From contig CALLJG010000008.1 of assembly GCA_938091335.1 (NCBI GenBank), positions 29,609 through 93,608 of the forward strand: DNA of 64,000 nt, read 5' to 3'. Positions 39,154 through 48,873 of this stretch are shown here, in pieces (position 1 is the stretch's first letter; each line of letters starts with the position of its first letter). A program made the position numbers and the translations under genes. This stretch comes from an uncultured Thermodesulfobacterium sp. GTDB taxonomy: Bacteria; Desulfobacterota; Thermodesulfobacteria; Thermodesulfobacteriales; Thermodesulfobacteriaceae. The notes under the pieces are model-generated. The model ran no database searches. It was not told the origin of the DNA and was given only the letters and a program-made list of their open reading frames with translations.

Positions 39154-41151
39154 TTACAAACCTTTTTCTACTCCTGATGAACAAACAAAATCTTGTCCTG
39201 CAAGTCTCATTGCTTGTAGTGCCGTTAGCGTTTGAGGAAAATTGGTATGACATTGACAATCAGCTACTATTACCTCTCCAGGATCTAAAGGACAGTAATA
39301 CTCATTATTTGAGTTTACTCTGCAAGGTTTATATATAAACTCCTCTCTTGCCTTTGACCTAAGAGTAGGATCTACTTCAAGTTCCCTTCCAAGAGATAAT
39401 CCCTTAACTTTACATATCATCTCACAATCATCTGGTTTTCCATAACTCCCTATCATAAATTGTCGATTTGGATAACTTTGCCATGATCCTTTCTCGTATC
39501 TAATATCATCAAACCTAAGTGTTCCTGTACCTTCTTCATAATTTAGCGAAGATACTATAGCTGTTCCTCTTTTTTCAAGAGAAGCTAAATCAGGTCCTGA
39601 TGCCTTACATTTATACTTCCGTTCTATAACCCATTTACTATCACATATAACAGTTTGACCATCACAAAAATTTTGACATCGTGCAAAAGGATAAAGTCCT
39701 GTTTTTTGCCCATTTTGAACAGTTTTTACACCATCAATAATTTCTTCCCAAAGTGTACAATCTTGTCTTTCTTGTAAACTAGCACAACCATCCTCAACAT
39801 AATTATCACCAATTCCACAACCTGTTAAAGGAGTTGAAAAATAAAAATACACATAAACTGGTCTACAACCATAACCCGGATCTTTCCCAGATTGATTATA
39901 TGCAGTAAACAAGTTTGTCGAGCCTGTCAATAAGGTGTAATCTAAAGAAACCCAAATATTACAAGGTTCACAATCTCCACCTCCTGTACTTCCTGCTAGC
40001 TGACCGTTAATGTAATATCGATGTATAAAGTCATCATCGAAACAAGGATATGGTGCATAAGTATTAGTACAAAAATTCACTTTCATATTCCTAATAGCCT
40101 CACGAAATTCAGGTGTTAAGGTTATATACATTGTGTAAGTACTTGTTGGTGAATATAAAAAAAACGTAAAATAAACACAATTTGATCCACATTGCTGTAA
40201 AAAGAAAGGACCTCCACCACATTGGGATCCAGATAACACTGGATCTCTTAAAAAATCCCACCTTTTTTCTTTAACAACTTTTTTTATTACACAACTTTGG
40301 ATCTCATAAGATTCACCTATTTTAGAAGCCATCTGAGTTACCAAATAAGCTGGACTACCACTTCTTTCACTTTCTGTCTCATATGTATAAGATGCTAAAC
40401 CTGATATAAGAGAAGGAGTATCGTATAGCTGAGTTAAACCCTTCACTGCAGAACTTCCCCCTACTTGAGAACATTCAGATAAACTTTGTGCATAAAACTT
40501 AATTGTTGTTCCTTCAATTCTTGAATCAGATATAACAAGAGACCTATCTTCCCTTTGAAACGCTTGAGCTATCATGCCTCCTAAAGTAACCAAGGTATAG
40601 TTCATATTTCTCCAAAATAAATCCTGACCACAGAAATTATTTATACAATAACAACCACCTAAAGAAGTCAAATCTACTTCCTGAACCTTAAGCTGCTTAG
40701 ATGAGGTATCATAACTTAGAGTATAATAAGTACATCCTTGAAGTGTTCCAGGATCACATACACCATATCCATTCGCACATATTATCGAAATGTTGTTTAT
40801 ATTAAATTGCATATCCATTCTTCCATCATGGTTAGTATCATAAAACACCAATACATTTAAATCACCTGTAGCAGTCGGTTGAGCCATAATTGTCAAAAAC
40901 TCGCCAGATGCTGGACATAACAATTGAGCTGTAAAACTCTTTGATTGATCTATTGTTGTCATTGTAGCATTGCTGATAAGAGGATTAATATATCTTTCCT
41001 TTAAGATTCCAGCTGAACTTACTGTACTTTGAAAACTTTGATATACATTTTGTGCTGATTCTTTTGCTTGAGTTTTCTTTTCTTCAATATCACCACATAA
41101 ACCTAAATTAATACCTAAAAACACTAATATAATAATTGTCAATACTTTCAT
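39154..41151 (-). CDS. large Cys-rich secreted protein of unknown function
   Basis: Signal peptide MKVLTIIILVFLGINLGLCG; many cysteines (CYCINNFCGQD, CEPCNIW); between traN and traC; no family recognised. Confidence 0.75.
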   Translation of the reverse strand: MKVLTIIILVFLGINLGLCGDIEEKKTQAKESAQNVYQSFQSTVSSAGILKERYINPLISNATMTTIDQSKSFTAQLLCPASGEFLTIMAQPTATGDLNVLVFYDTNHDGRMDMQFNINNISIICANGYGVCDPGTLQGCTYYTLSYDTSSKQLKVQEVDLTSLGGCYCINNFCGQDLFWRNMNYTLVTLGGMIAQAFQREDRSLVISDSRIEGTTIKFYAQSLSECSQVGGSSAVKGLTQLYDTPSLISGLASYTYETESERSGSPAYLVTQMASKIGESYEIQSCVIKKVVKEKRWDFLRDPVLSGSQCGGGPFFLQQCGSNCVYFTFFLYSPTSTYTMYITLTPEFREAIRNMKVNFCTNTYAPYPCFDDDFIHRYYINGQLAGSTGGGDCEPCNIWVSLDYTLLTGSTNLFTAYNQSGKDPGYGCRPVYVYFYFSTPLTGCGIGDNYVEDGCASLQERQDCTLWEEIIDGVKTVQNGQKTGLYPFARCQNFCDGQTVICDSKWVIERKYKCKASGPDLASLEKRGTAIVSSLNYEEGTGTLRFDDIRYEKGSWQSYPNRQFMIGSYGKPDDCEMICKVKGLSLGRELEVDPTLRSKAREEFIYKPCRVNSNNEYYCPLDPGEVIVADCQCHTNFPQTLTALQAMRLAGQDFVCSSGVEKGL

Positions 41152-43688
41152 TCTTTTTTGTTTTTTTCCACCATATAGTTAATTGCTTCTTCATAACTCA
41201 TTCCAGAATGTACCAACTCTTCTATTTCTGCCACTTCGTAAGGATCAGAAGTATAGACATAGTACGAATAAGGGTCAACTGTCAATCTTAATACACTATA
41301 ACCAAATCTTTCGCTAATCATAAACAACTCCGAATACTTAGGTGCATTATATTTTACAGTAGTCATTAGATTAAATACAAAGTCATCGTCTATCGGAAGA
41401 AGTTTCTTTTCTCTTGCTTTGTGAAAATCTGAAGACTCTAGAAAAAATTTGAACGAAGAATTAGAAAGAATTACTTGCCCCACTCTACCAAATTGTTCAA
41501 AGTCTAAAATGCTTTGTGTTATTACTCCAAAACTTCCATAATATTTCCTTGCCCGTCTGTAACCTTCTTCCACAAGCTCTTGAAATGCTTTTGTATCCTG
41601 CAAAAATTGCCAAGCCTCATCTAGTAAAATAAGAGTAGGTTTCTCTCTTTTAGAGAGATATAAATCTTGCATCACAGCGTGTAAAATCACTAACACTATA
41701 ACCTCAAACAAATCTTTTAAACCCTTTAAATGTTCAAGCTCAAGCACCACAAAATCATCTTGCTTAATATCAAATGTATTTTTACCTACGAACCACTTTC
41801 CATACGCGCCAAAGCTTGTATACTTTCTCAGATTAAAAGCTAGATGCGTTGCAGCTAAACCAAAATCTTCTTCACAATAAGGCTTCTCTTCGCTACATAT
41901 CAAATCATAATCATCAAAATATTTGGTAAAATTAGCTAAATAGTCATACACATCATCTAACGTTGTCTCGTTACCTTTCATTTGATACAAAGCTCTCACT
42001 GTTGAAACTAAGATACTAACAGCACTTTCTACTGTTGTTCTACCTGGTAGCTCTCCTGTATAAACTGCTGCCATATGTGCTAGTATGTGTGCAATTATAG
42101 GAATGTCTCTATCTGGATCTCTGATTGTTTCAAAAAAATTAATACAAATGTCAGCTTCTGGATGAAAATCTATAAATTTTCCTTTAAACATGTTGCATAG
42201 TTTTTTATAGCTTCGCCCAACATCTATTATTCTAACTTTAACACCTGCTCCATAAGTATTAGTAATTAAATAATTTGCAGTAAAAGATTTACCTTTACCA
42301 GATGGGGCCACTATTATAAAATTGTAATTTGGATTTCTTCTAGAAAATATGTCAATACCTAATATCTGTCCCTTTCTTCCAAGGAAAAGCATATTAGGTT
42401 CATACATTCCAACACCATCTGTCTGTGTTGGTAACATAACTGAAATTGCCTTGGTGGGAAGTACAAAATGTCTATCCAGAAACATCAGGCTCTTTTTGTC
42501 ATTTATAAATCCAAAAGGTAAACTGTAAAAAAACAAAGGTAAATTTATAAATGTCTCTTCTTGCATTACACATCCTAATCCTTCCCAAATTCTTTTTGCT
42601 TTATATACTGCCTTTTCTACCCTTTCTTTATCTGTATCGTAAACCCACAAATTCATAAAACATGGATAAAAAATTTCCCCTCTTTCTATTTCATCAATTG
42701 CCCATACATATTCTTCTTTTTTCCTCTGTAATGACATAATAAATGAGCCAAAACTCTGTTGAGTAAATATCAAGTTTGCTTTAGTATGTATATCTACCCT
42801 TTGATTTTCAAGAACTATTGAAAAAACAACAAAAAACGGAGATGTTATCTGAGCACCATCCCCTGCTACCCCGTCGTAACTTCCTGTCGCATAATTTGCA
42901 AACAAAAAATTAATACTAACAGGTAAAGACTTAGGTGATAAACATCTAAAATACTTGTTACCTACTTTTAAAGTTTTTCCTTCTCTCTTTATCTCTGTTT
43001 CAGCTAATATAATTTGTTTACTTAACGTAGTGTGCGGTGTCCATTCAAAAATAATATCTTCACAAAATTCATCATTAAGCATTCTTCTTAACATAGACAG
43101 CAATACATGAGGTTCAGTTCTCATTGCATACAAACCCGATGCATTTAAATTTTCCTCAAAATTAGAACTTATCTCTTTCACTCTATCTACTGTTACAGAC
43201 TTTGCTGGAATTTTCAAAGAAACAAATAATCTAAAGTTACGAACAGGCATGCCAAAAGGTCCTCTTTTGTAAAATTCTACCAAAGATAAATATGCTTTTT
43301 CGATAAAAGAAGGAATTTTAGGACTGTTTTTATCTTTTATATATGCACTTAAAAGATGATCCACGTAAGGATCTGCATAGCAAATAAATTGTATGATAGA
43401 ACCCTCTGGATATATAGCTTTTAACAAATTTTGCAGAAACCCAAGACTTTGCTCTGAAGCAAAAAGTAAAGGCGTACATTCAAAAAGAATCCCTACTGTA
43501 TCATCTAAGTTGTAATAAACACCAAGCTCTTCATCATAAAAACCATAGACTAAATACTTTGAAAAAGCATTTCTATACCATAACCTTTTTAATTCAGTTT
43601 TAGTTAAAGCTTCTTTCTCATCATCATCAGGCACTAATCCTATTACATTTGCAAAAGAACAAAGTTTTGATTTTAAAAGTTTTAACAT
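41148..43688 (-). CDS. traC: T4SS ATPase TraC (F-type VirB4)
   Basis: Walker A APSGKGKSFTANYLI; Walker B PTLILLDEAWQFLQD; EEGYRRARKYYGSFGVITQS. Confidence 0.95.
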   Translation of the reverse strand: MLKLLKSKLCSFANVIGLVPDDDEKEALTKTELKRLWYRNAFSKYLVYGFYDEELGVYYNLDDTVGILFECTPLLFASEQSLGFLQNLLKAIYPEGSIIQFICYADPYVDHLLSAYIKDKNSPKIPSFIEKAYLSLVEFYKRGPFGMPVRNFRLFVSLKIPAKSVTVDRVKEISSNFEENLNASGLYAMRTEPHVLLSMLRRMLNDEFCEDIIFEWTPHTTLSKQIILAETEIKREGKTLKVGNKYFRCLSPKSLPVSINFLFANYATGSYDGVAGDGAQITSPFFVVFSIVLENQRVDIHTKANLIFTQQSFGSFIMSLQRKKEEYVWAIDEIERGEIFYPCFMNLWVYDTDKERVEKAVYKAKRIWEGLGCVMQEETFINLPLFFYSLPFGFINDKKSLMFLDRHFVLPTKAISVMLPTQTDGVGMYEPNMLFLGRKGQILGIDIFSRRNPNYNFIIVAPSGKGKSFTANYLITNTYGAGVKVRIIDVGRSYKKLCNMFKGKFIDFHPEADICINFFETIRDPDRDIPIIAHILAHMAAVYTGELPGRTTVESAVSILVSTVRALYQMKGNETTLDDVYDYLANFTKYFDDYDLICSEEKPYCEEDFGLAATHLAFNLRKYTSFGAYGKWFVGKNTFDIKQDDFVVLELEHLKGLKDLFEVIVLVILHAVMQDLYLSKREKPTLILLDEAWQFLQDTKAFQELVEEGYRRARKYYGSFGVITQSILDFEQFGRVGQVILSNSSFKFFLESSDFHKAREKKLLPIDDDFVFNLMTTVKYNAPKYSELFMISERFGYSVLRLTVDPYSYYVYTSDPYEVAEIEELVHSGMSYEEAINYMVEKNKKE

Positions 43689-43705
43689 CTATTTCACCCC
43701 TTGTG

Positions 43706-44653
43706 TTATTTTATTTTTCCTTTTTTTCTCCATAATGGTGGAGGTTCATAAGGATCAAGTGGGGTTAACCTCTGAAACTCATAAATAGTTGCTCTTGCTG
43801 GATCTTCTCCTTCGAAAATCCTTAACGCTCTATATATAGCAAAGTAAATTGTATCTAAAGCTTGGACACCACTTCCAATTGTTAAATATTGTCCGTTTCT
43901 GTGAACTATAATAATAGTAGGTGTCACTTCTATACCAAATTTGCTAATCGATTCTGGATACCTGGTTATATCAACATATTTTATGTTTATTCCATCAATG
44001 CTTGCACGATCTAAAATCCGTATCTGTGCTTCACAATAAGGACATCCTGGTTGAATAAACACAATAAGACCATAGTCATTCTTTTTACCTAGGACATATT
44101 TCAATATCTCATCCTTTTGTCTCTCAATCCTTGCCTCTATTCCTGGTACTGATACTGGATATACAGTTGTTGGAAGATACTGAGCATATTTTTGCATTGT
44201 GTAATCATACATATATGAAAAAAGTGCAGCTTTTTTTCTAGCAACATCTACCAAATTGAAATAGTAAAATAGATTTTCTTCAGTCGGCTGAGCTATTGCA
44301 CGCTCTAGATAGTAATTAAAAAGTTCTCTAAATTTTTTAGGCTCCATGTACAATAATTCCTCATAAGTGTACTCAGTTAAGGGCTTTACTTCTTCCTTAA
44401 ATTCTTTTTGTTTTTCTTGCAATTGTTTTTCTGCTTTTTCCCTTTTTACTTCATCATCTTTTTCTTTTTTCTCGGACTTAATATTTTTTTCAGTTTCATA
44501 CCACCACCAACCCCTTTTGCCAGAAGGGGTATCGTAAAAAGAAGAAGAATTTGTACTTAACACAGAACCAGTTCCAGTTTCATCAGTTTTTCCTTGTAAA
44601 ACACTTACGCTAATAAAAAAACAAATTAAAACCAATAAAAATCTCCACACCAT
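43706..44653 (-). CDS. TraF-like thioredoxin-fold conjugative transfer protein
   Basis: LIVFIQPGCPYCEAQIRILD...KFGIEVTPTIIIVHRNGQYLTIGSG. Confidence 0.85.
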   Translation of the reverse strand: MVWRFLLVLICFFISVSVLQGKTDETGTGSVLSTNSSSFYDTPSGKRGWWWYETEKNIKSEKKEKDDEVKREKAEKQLQEKQKEFKEEVKPLTEYTYEELLYMEPKKFRELFNYYLERAIAQPTEENLFYYFNLVDVARKKAALFSYMYDYTMQKYAQYLPTTVYPVSVPGIEARIERQKDEILKYVLGKKNDYGLIVFIQPGCPYCEAQIRILDRASIDGINIKYVDITRYPESISKFGIEVTPTIIIVHRNGQYLTIGSGVQALDTIYFAIYRALRIFEGEDPARATIYEFQRLTPLDPYEPPPLWRKKGKIK

Positions 44654-44657
44654 CTTT

Positions 44658-45230
44658 TTACCAAATAGGGCTTAATTTAGAAAGTACATCTTTTTTGTTT
44701 ATAAATCCTATGTAGCGAGAATCATAACTGTCTGGATGTGATGTAGCTAAAAAATAACTATCTTTAGGAACAGAAATTACACAAATTGCGTTCTCACTTA
44801 AATTCGTACAGGGCTTAAATGGTGTAACCTTTTCTCCTTTTCTTGACCTTAATTTTGCTCTTCCTATATATATACAATTGTTCCAGTCTGCTTCTTCAGA
44901 ATTACAACAATAATAGTCAAGACCAGACACTTTCAAATACATTCCTTCTGTACACATAACCCTCTTTGTAAGAAGATTACCCTTCGCTATCTTATCTGAT
45001 TCTGAACTTTTAACTAAAACAAAATCATAAAGACTTGGTTCTCCATCAACCTTTATAAAAAGGTGATACGGCACACTTCTGCCTACCGAAAAAACTAGTT
45101 TTTTACAAAGAAAATTCATTACACACAAAGATAACACTATAAAAAAAATGGCTAAAACTAATTTACTTTTCTCTAGCCTTCTCATTTTGGCTCTGTAATC
45201 GAAGTTCTTGTAGAGCCTTTTTAAGGTCAA
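44658..45230 (-). CDS. S26-family (TraF/LepB-like) signal peptidase
   Basis: GRSVPYHLF candidate Ser; LLTKRVMC candidate Lys; SYFLATSHPDSYDSRYIGFI. Confidence 0.82.
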   Translation of the reverse strand: MTLKRLYKNFDYRAKMRRLEKSKLVLAIFFIVLSLCVMNFLCKKLVFSVGRSVPYHLFIKVDGEPSLYDFVLVKSSESDKIAKGNLLTKRVMCTEGMYLKVSGLDYYCCNSEEADWNNCIYIGRAKLRSRKGEKVTPFKPCTNLSENAICVISVPKDSYFLATSHPDSYDSRYIGFINKKDVLSKLSPIW

Positions 45231-45681
45231 ATTGATAAGCTTCTTGTGGAAGCTGTGGAAGCTGAACCATTTTAACTTTGTTGTTTTTACCTAAAACTAC
45301 CTCTGCTGATAAAATAATCTTATTTTTACCCTCATTCTGAATGATAGCTATTGCCTCATCAAGCTTTCTTTTGGCTTCCTCTTGATTAATCTTACCTTGT
45401 AAGTATAGGTTTCTTAGCCCTACCAGGTAGCCTGATAAGTCTACTACAGCTATGTTTGGTATACGTTTTTCTACATAAACATGTAAAATAAACAAAGTTA
45501 TAACTATATTTATCAAACAACTGATTAAAATCACCTTCCAAGAATTTCCCTGTGGGGAAGTATCTTTTTTAGTTACTCTTTCCTTACCATCCTCATTTTC
45601 AGTTTTTAATTGTTTTTTTTCTTCCATACTTTCCACCTTATTTACCTCCTGCCTTTTTGTTTGTTCCAGCCTGTTTTTCAA
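45163..45681 (-). CDS. trbI: TrbI-like F-type conjugative transfer protein
   Basis: Single TM then IAVVDLSGYLVGLRNLYLQGKINQEEAKRKLDEAIAIIQNEGKNKIILSAEVVL. Confidence 0.75.
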   Translation of the reverse strand: MKNRLEQTKRQEVNKVESMEEKKQLKTENEDGKERVTKKDTSPQGNSWKVILISCLINIVITLFILHVYVEKRIPNIAVVDLSGYLVGLRNLYLQGKINQEEAKRKLDEAIAIIQNEGKNKIILSAEVVLGKNNKVKMVQLPQLPQEAYQFDLKKALQELRLQSQNEKAREK

Positions 45682-45961
45682 AAAACTTTAGTAACTTCTC
45701 TCCAGTAATAGAAGTCCCATTGATGTCCCACAATTCCCCAAAAATAAGAATCTTTTTCTCAGGATAAAAATAAAGCATTCCTGTGTTTTCTCCCACATAA
45801 TATATTTCATAAACATTAGGTATTTCAGATTCTTTTACCTCAACTACGTTTACATTTTTAAAAAGCGTCTGGAACTCAGACCTAACACTGTAGGATTTAT
45901 CAGTTAGCCCTGAGCAAGAAACTAAAAGCAAACAACTAAAAATAACTAACAACACCCTCAT
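45638..45961 (-). CDS. small lipoprotein of unknown function
   Basis: Lipobox LLLVSCSG; between trbI and dsbC-like genes. Confidence 0.65.
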   Translation of the reverse strand: MRVLLVIFSCLLLVSCSGLTDKSYSVRSEFQTLFKNVNVVEVKESEIPNVYEIYYVGENTGMLYFYPEKKILIFGELWDINGTSITGEKLLKFFEKQAGTNKKAGGK

Positions 45962-45971
45962 AAATCAAAAC

Positions 45972-46856
45972 CTATTTGAGAAGATTATCAAAAACCTCTT
46001 CTGGTAAGGCACCTGTAATCATTTCTATTGATTCTCCTTTTTTTAGTAAATTAAATGGAACCCCTCTGAAACCCAAAGACTTAGCTATTTGTATGTTTTC
46101 CTCTATCTTCTTTAAACCCTTATCACATGGTTTTGAAATATATTTCTCTGTGTAAGCTTTTAATTTTTCCTCATTTGTTTTCTTATCACAAAGAACACTC
46201 GTAGCTATTTTTACGCTCTCCTCTCCCAAAACTGGAGCAAATATAAAGTAAGCCTTAACTTTGTTTTCCTTTGTCTTTTTTAAAATCAGATTCTTCATTT
46301 CCTCACAATGAGGACACTTTGGATCAATAAAACTAATTATCTCAGCTTTTGCTTCTTTTCCCCAAACTACATCTGCTTTCTTTTTAAACTCATCAAAATG
46401 TTTTTTTGCATATTCTTTAATTTCCTCTTGTTTAGATTCCCCTTGCATTCTTGTTTTTTCCAGTTGGTCTATTATTTCTTTATTGATTTCTCTAAATTTA
46501 TCATTTGTAACCTGAACTACTTTTTCTCCTTCTACTTTAATCAAAGCACCAAAGATTAGATAATTGTCTCTAAAATATGCGATGTTTTTAAAAACAGGAA
46601 CTCTAGGATCTTTTACAAAAGGTTCAACTATATAAACTGCTTCACAAAAATCTAAATCCGCAAATCTTTCTACAGAGATAACTTTATATTCAATATCTCT
46701 TTCTTCAGCACCATATACTGCTTTTAATAAGTTTTCAAAACTCTCTTTATCACACTTAATTGCTAAAGCTAATCCTGTAAAATAAGTAAAAATCAACATT
46801 ACAATTGACACGATTAAAATTAAAAACTTTCTGTCCATAATGACCCCCTTTTTCAA
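45972..46856 (-). CDS. DsbC-like periplasmic thiol:disulfide isomerase
   Basis: IISFIDPKCPHCEEMKNLI; FRGVPFNLLKKGESIEMITGALPEEVF. Confidence 0.85.
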   Translation of the reverse strand: MKKGVIMDRKFLILIVSIVMLIFTYFTGLALAIKCDKESFENLLKAVYGAEERDIEYKVISVERFADLDFCEAVYIVEPFVKDPRVPVFKNIAYFRDNYLIFGALIKVEGEKVVQVTNDKFREINKEIIDQLEKTRMQGESKQEEIKEYAKKHFDEFKKKADVVWGKEAKAEIISFIDPKCPHCEEMKNLILKKTKENKVKAYFIFAPVLGEESVKIATSVLCDKKTNEEKLKAYTEKYISKPCDKGLKKIEENIQIAKSLGFRGVPFNLLKKGESIEMITGALPEEVFDNLLK

Positions 46857-47004
46857 TTTTAAAAAAGCTTCTAGATAAAGTTATTAGAAATCATATTATA
46901 TGAAAAAACAACAAAAAAAAGGAAATTAGTTACTAGGTACTTTCAAAAAAAGAAAGTCTTAAAAAAATAACCAGGATACAAAAAAAAGTATAAGGAGGGT
47001 AGCC

Positions 47005-47103
47005 ATGGAAACAAAAGTCACAAACCAGATCATGTTAAACCAAAATATAAAGATGTTTCATCTTTTTAATTACATTTTTGTAACATTTTTTACAAAAACT
47101 TGA
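47005..47103 (+). CDS. possible 32-aa leader peptide/small protein
   Basis: AAGGAGGG SD then ATG: METKVTNQIMLNQNIKMFHLFNYIFVTFFTKT*. Confidence 0.35.
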   Translation: METKVTNQIMLNQNIKMFHLFNYIFVTFFTKT

Positions 47104-47147
47104 ACTACCATCAATATAATTTCATGCCAATTATTTTACGAAAATTA

Positions 47148-47192
47148 CAAGGTCCCCACCCCCACGTAAAAAGTGGGTGGTGGGGGACCTTG
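47148..47192. promoter_or_regulatory. GC-rich imperfect hairpin upstream of topA (terminator, mRNA leader structure or oriT-like)
   Basis: CAAGGTCCCCACCCCCAC-GTAAAAA-GTGGGTGGTGGGGGACCTTG. Confidence 0.75.
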
Positions 47193-47229
47193 AAGAAAGA
47201 AACTGCAAGGTCTAAAATATAAAACAAGC

Positions 47230-48858
47230 GTGAAACTTCTAATTGTTGAAAGTCCTACTAAGGCATCTACTATCAAAAAATACTTAGGTTCTGAATTTAA
47301 AGTCATAGCCACTCTTGGGCATGTAAGAGATCTTCCTGAAAAAGAACTTGGAATTGACTTAAAGAACGGTTTTACTCCAAAATTTGTGATTATTCCTAAA
47401 GCCAAAAAAACAATAAACACCCTTCGGGAAGAAATAAAAAAGGCTAGTATAGTCTACTTTGCTACTGACCCTGACCGTGAAGGTGAAGCAATTGCTTGGC
47501 ATATAGCTGAGATTCTAAAACCATTTACACATAAATTTAAAAGAATAACTTTTCATGAAATTACCAAAGAGGCTATAAAAGAGGCTCTTACCAACCCAAG
47601 ACATATTGATTATAATCTAGTTTCAGCTCAAATCGCAAGAAGAGTTTCAGACAGACTAATAGGTTATCTTATATCTCCTCTTCTTTGGAAAGAGATTGCT
47701 CCCTTTCTCTCTGCTGGTAGAGTTCAAAGTGTAGCTTTAAGGTTAATTGTAGAAAGAGAAAAAGAAATAAAGAATTTTGTTGCTCAAGAATATTGGACAA
47801 TAACTGCCTCTTTTGTAAAAGAGGGTATAAATTTTTCTGCAATTTTGAAAAAGATAAACAATAAGTTTTTAGAAAAGTTTGCTATAAAAACCAAAAATGA
47901 TGCTGAAGAAGTAGTAAAAGACCTTAAAGGTGTTCTTTTTAGAGTTTCAAATGTAAAAGAAAAAACCATAAAAAAAGAACCACCTCCTCCATTTACCACA
48001 TCTACCTTACAACAAGTCTCCTGGAAAAAGTTTGGATGGAAAGCAGAATTCACTATGAAAATAGCTCAGGAACTATATGAAAAAGGATATATCACTTACA
48101 TAAGAACCGATTCTGTGCATGTTTCCGAACATGCCTTGGAAAAGGCTAAAAACTATATTGTTAAAACTTTTGGGGAAAAATACCAATACACTCGTCAGTT
48201 TGAAACTAAATCCAAATTTACTCAAGAAGCCCATGAAGCAATACGACCAGCAAGATTTGATATAAATAAAGTTCTTAAAGAATTAGACTTAAACCAAGCA
48301 AAGCTTTACAAATTAATATTTGAAAGATTCATAGCATCCCAAATGACTCAAGCTATATTTAAAAATATAATCATTGAGCTAACTGCAAAAAATTACACCT
48401 TTCAGTCTGTAAATAAAGTACTTAAATTTGATGGTTATTTAAAAATTTACGATGAAGAAAAAATAGATAAAACCAGCAAATTACCACCTCTACAAATTGG
48501 AGAACTACTTTCTCCATTTAAAATCACACCCAACCAACATTTTACAGAGCCTCCAACAAGATACGATGAAGCAAGCCTTATAAAAAGCCTTGAGAAACAC
48601 GGAATTGGAAGACCTTCAACTTACGCAACTATTCTGGATATTTTACAAAGAAGAAAATATGTAACAAAAGATAAAGACAAAAAATTTGTTCCAACCGAGT
48701 TGGGAATCCAAGTTTGTGAACTTCTTATAAAGAAATATCCTGAATTGTTTGATGTTAACTTCACTGCAAAAATGGAAGAATCTTTAGATGAAATTGCAAA
48801 AGGTAATAAAGATTATCTGAATGTAGTAAAAATTCTTTATACAAAAATCTCTAGTTAA
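47230..48858 (+). CDS. topA: type IA DNA topoisomerase, no C-terminal zinc ribbons
   Basis: LLIVESPTKASTIKKYLG, ATDPDREGEAIAWHIAE, ARRVSDRLIGYLISPLLW, GYITYIRTDS; GTG start. Confidence 0.92.
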   Translation: MKLLIVESPTKASTIKKYLGSEFKVIATLGHVRDLPEKELGIDLKNGFTPKFVIIPKAKKTINTLREEIKKASIVYFATDPDREGEAIAWHIAEILKPFTHKFKRITFHEITKEAIKEALTNPRHIDYNLVSAQIARRVSDRLIGYLISPLLWKEIAPFLSAGRVQSVALRLIVEREKEIKNFVAQEYWTITASFVKEGINFSAILKKINNKFLEKFAIKTKNDAEEVVKDLKGVLFRVSNVKEKTIKKEPPPPFTTSTLQQVSWKKFGWKAEFTMKIAQELYEKGYITYIRTDSVHVSEHALEKAKNYIVKTFGEKYQYTRQFETKSKFTQEAHEAIRPARFDINKVLKELDLNQAKLYKLIFERFIASQMTQAIFKNIIIELTAKNYTFQSVNKVLKFDGYLKIYDEEKIDKTSKLPPLQIGELLSPFKITPNQHFTEPPTRYDEASLIKSLEKHGIGRPSTYATILDILQRRKYVTKDKDKKFVPTELGIQVCELLIKKYPELFDVNFTAKMEESLDEIAKGNKDYLNVVKILYTKISS

Positions 48859-48873
48859 GTTTGTTTAAGTCTA

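Noticed and set aside
47145-47420. 91-aa minus-strand ORF over the topA start
   Set aside because: Antisense to conserved TopA residues, and its start and end lack support.
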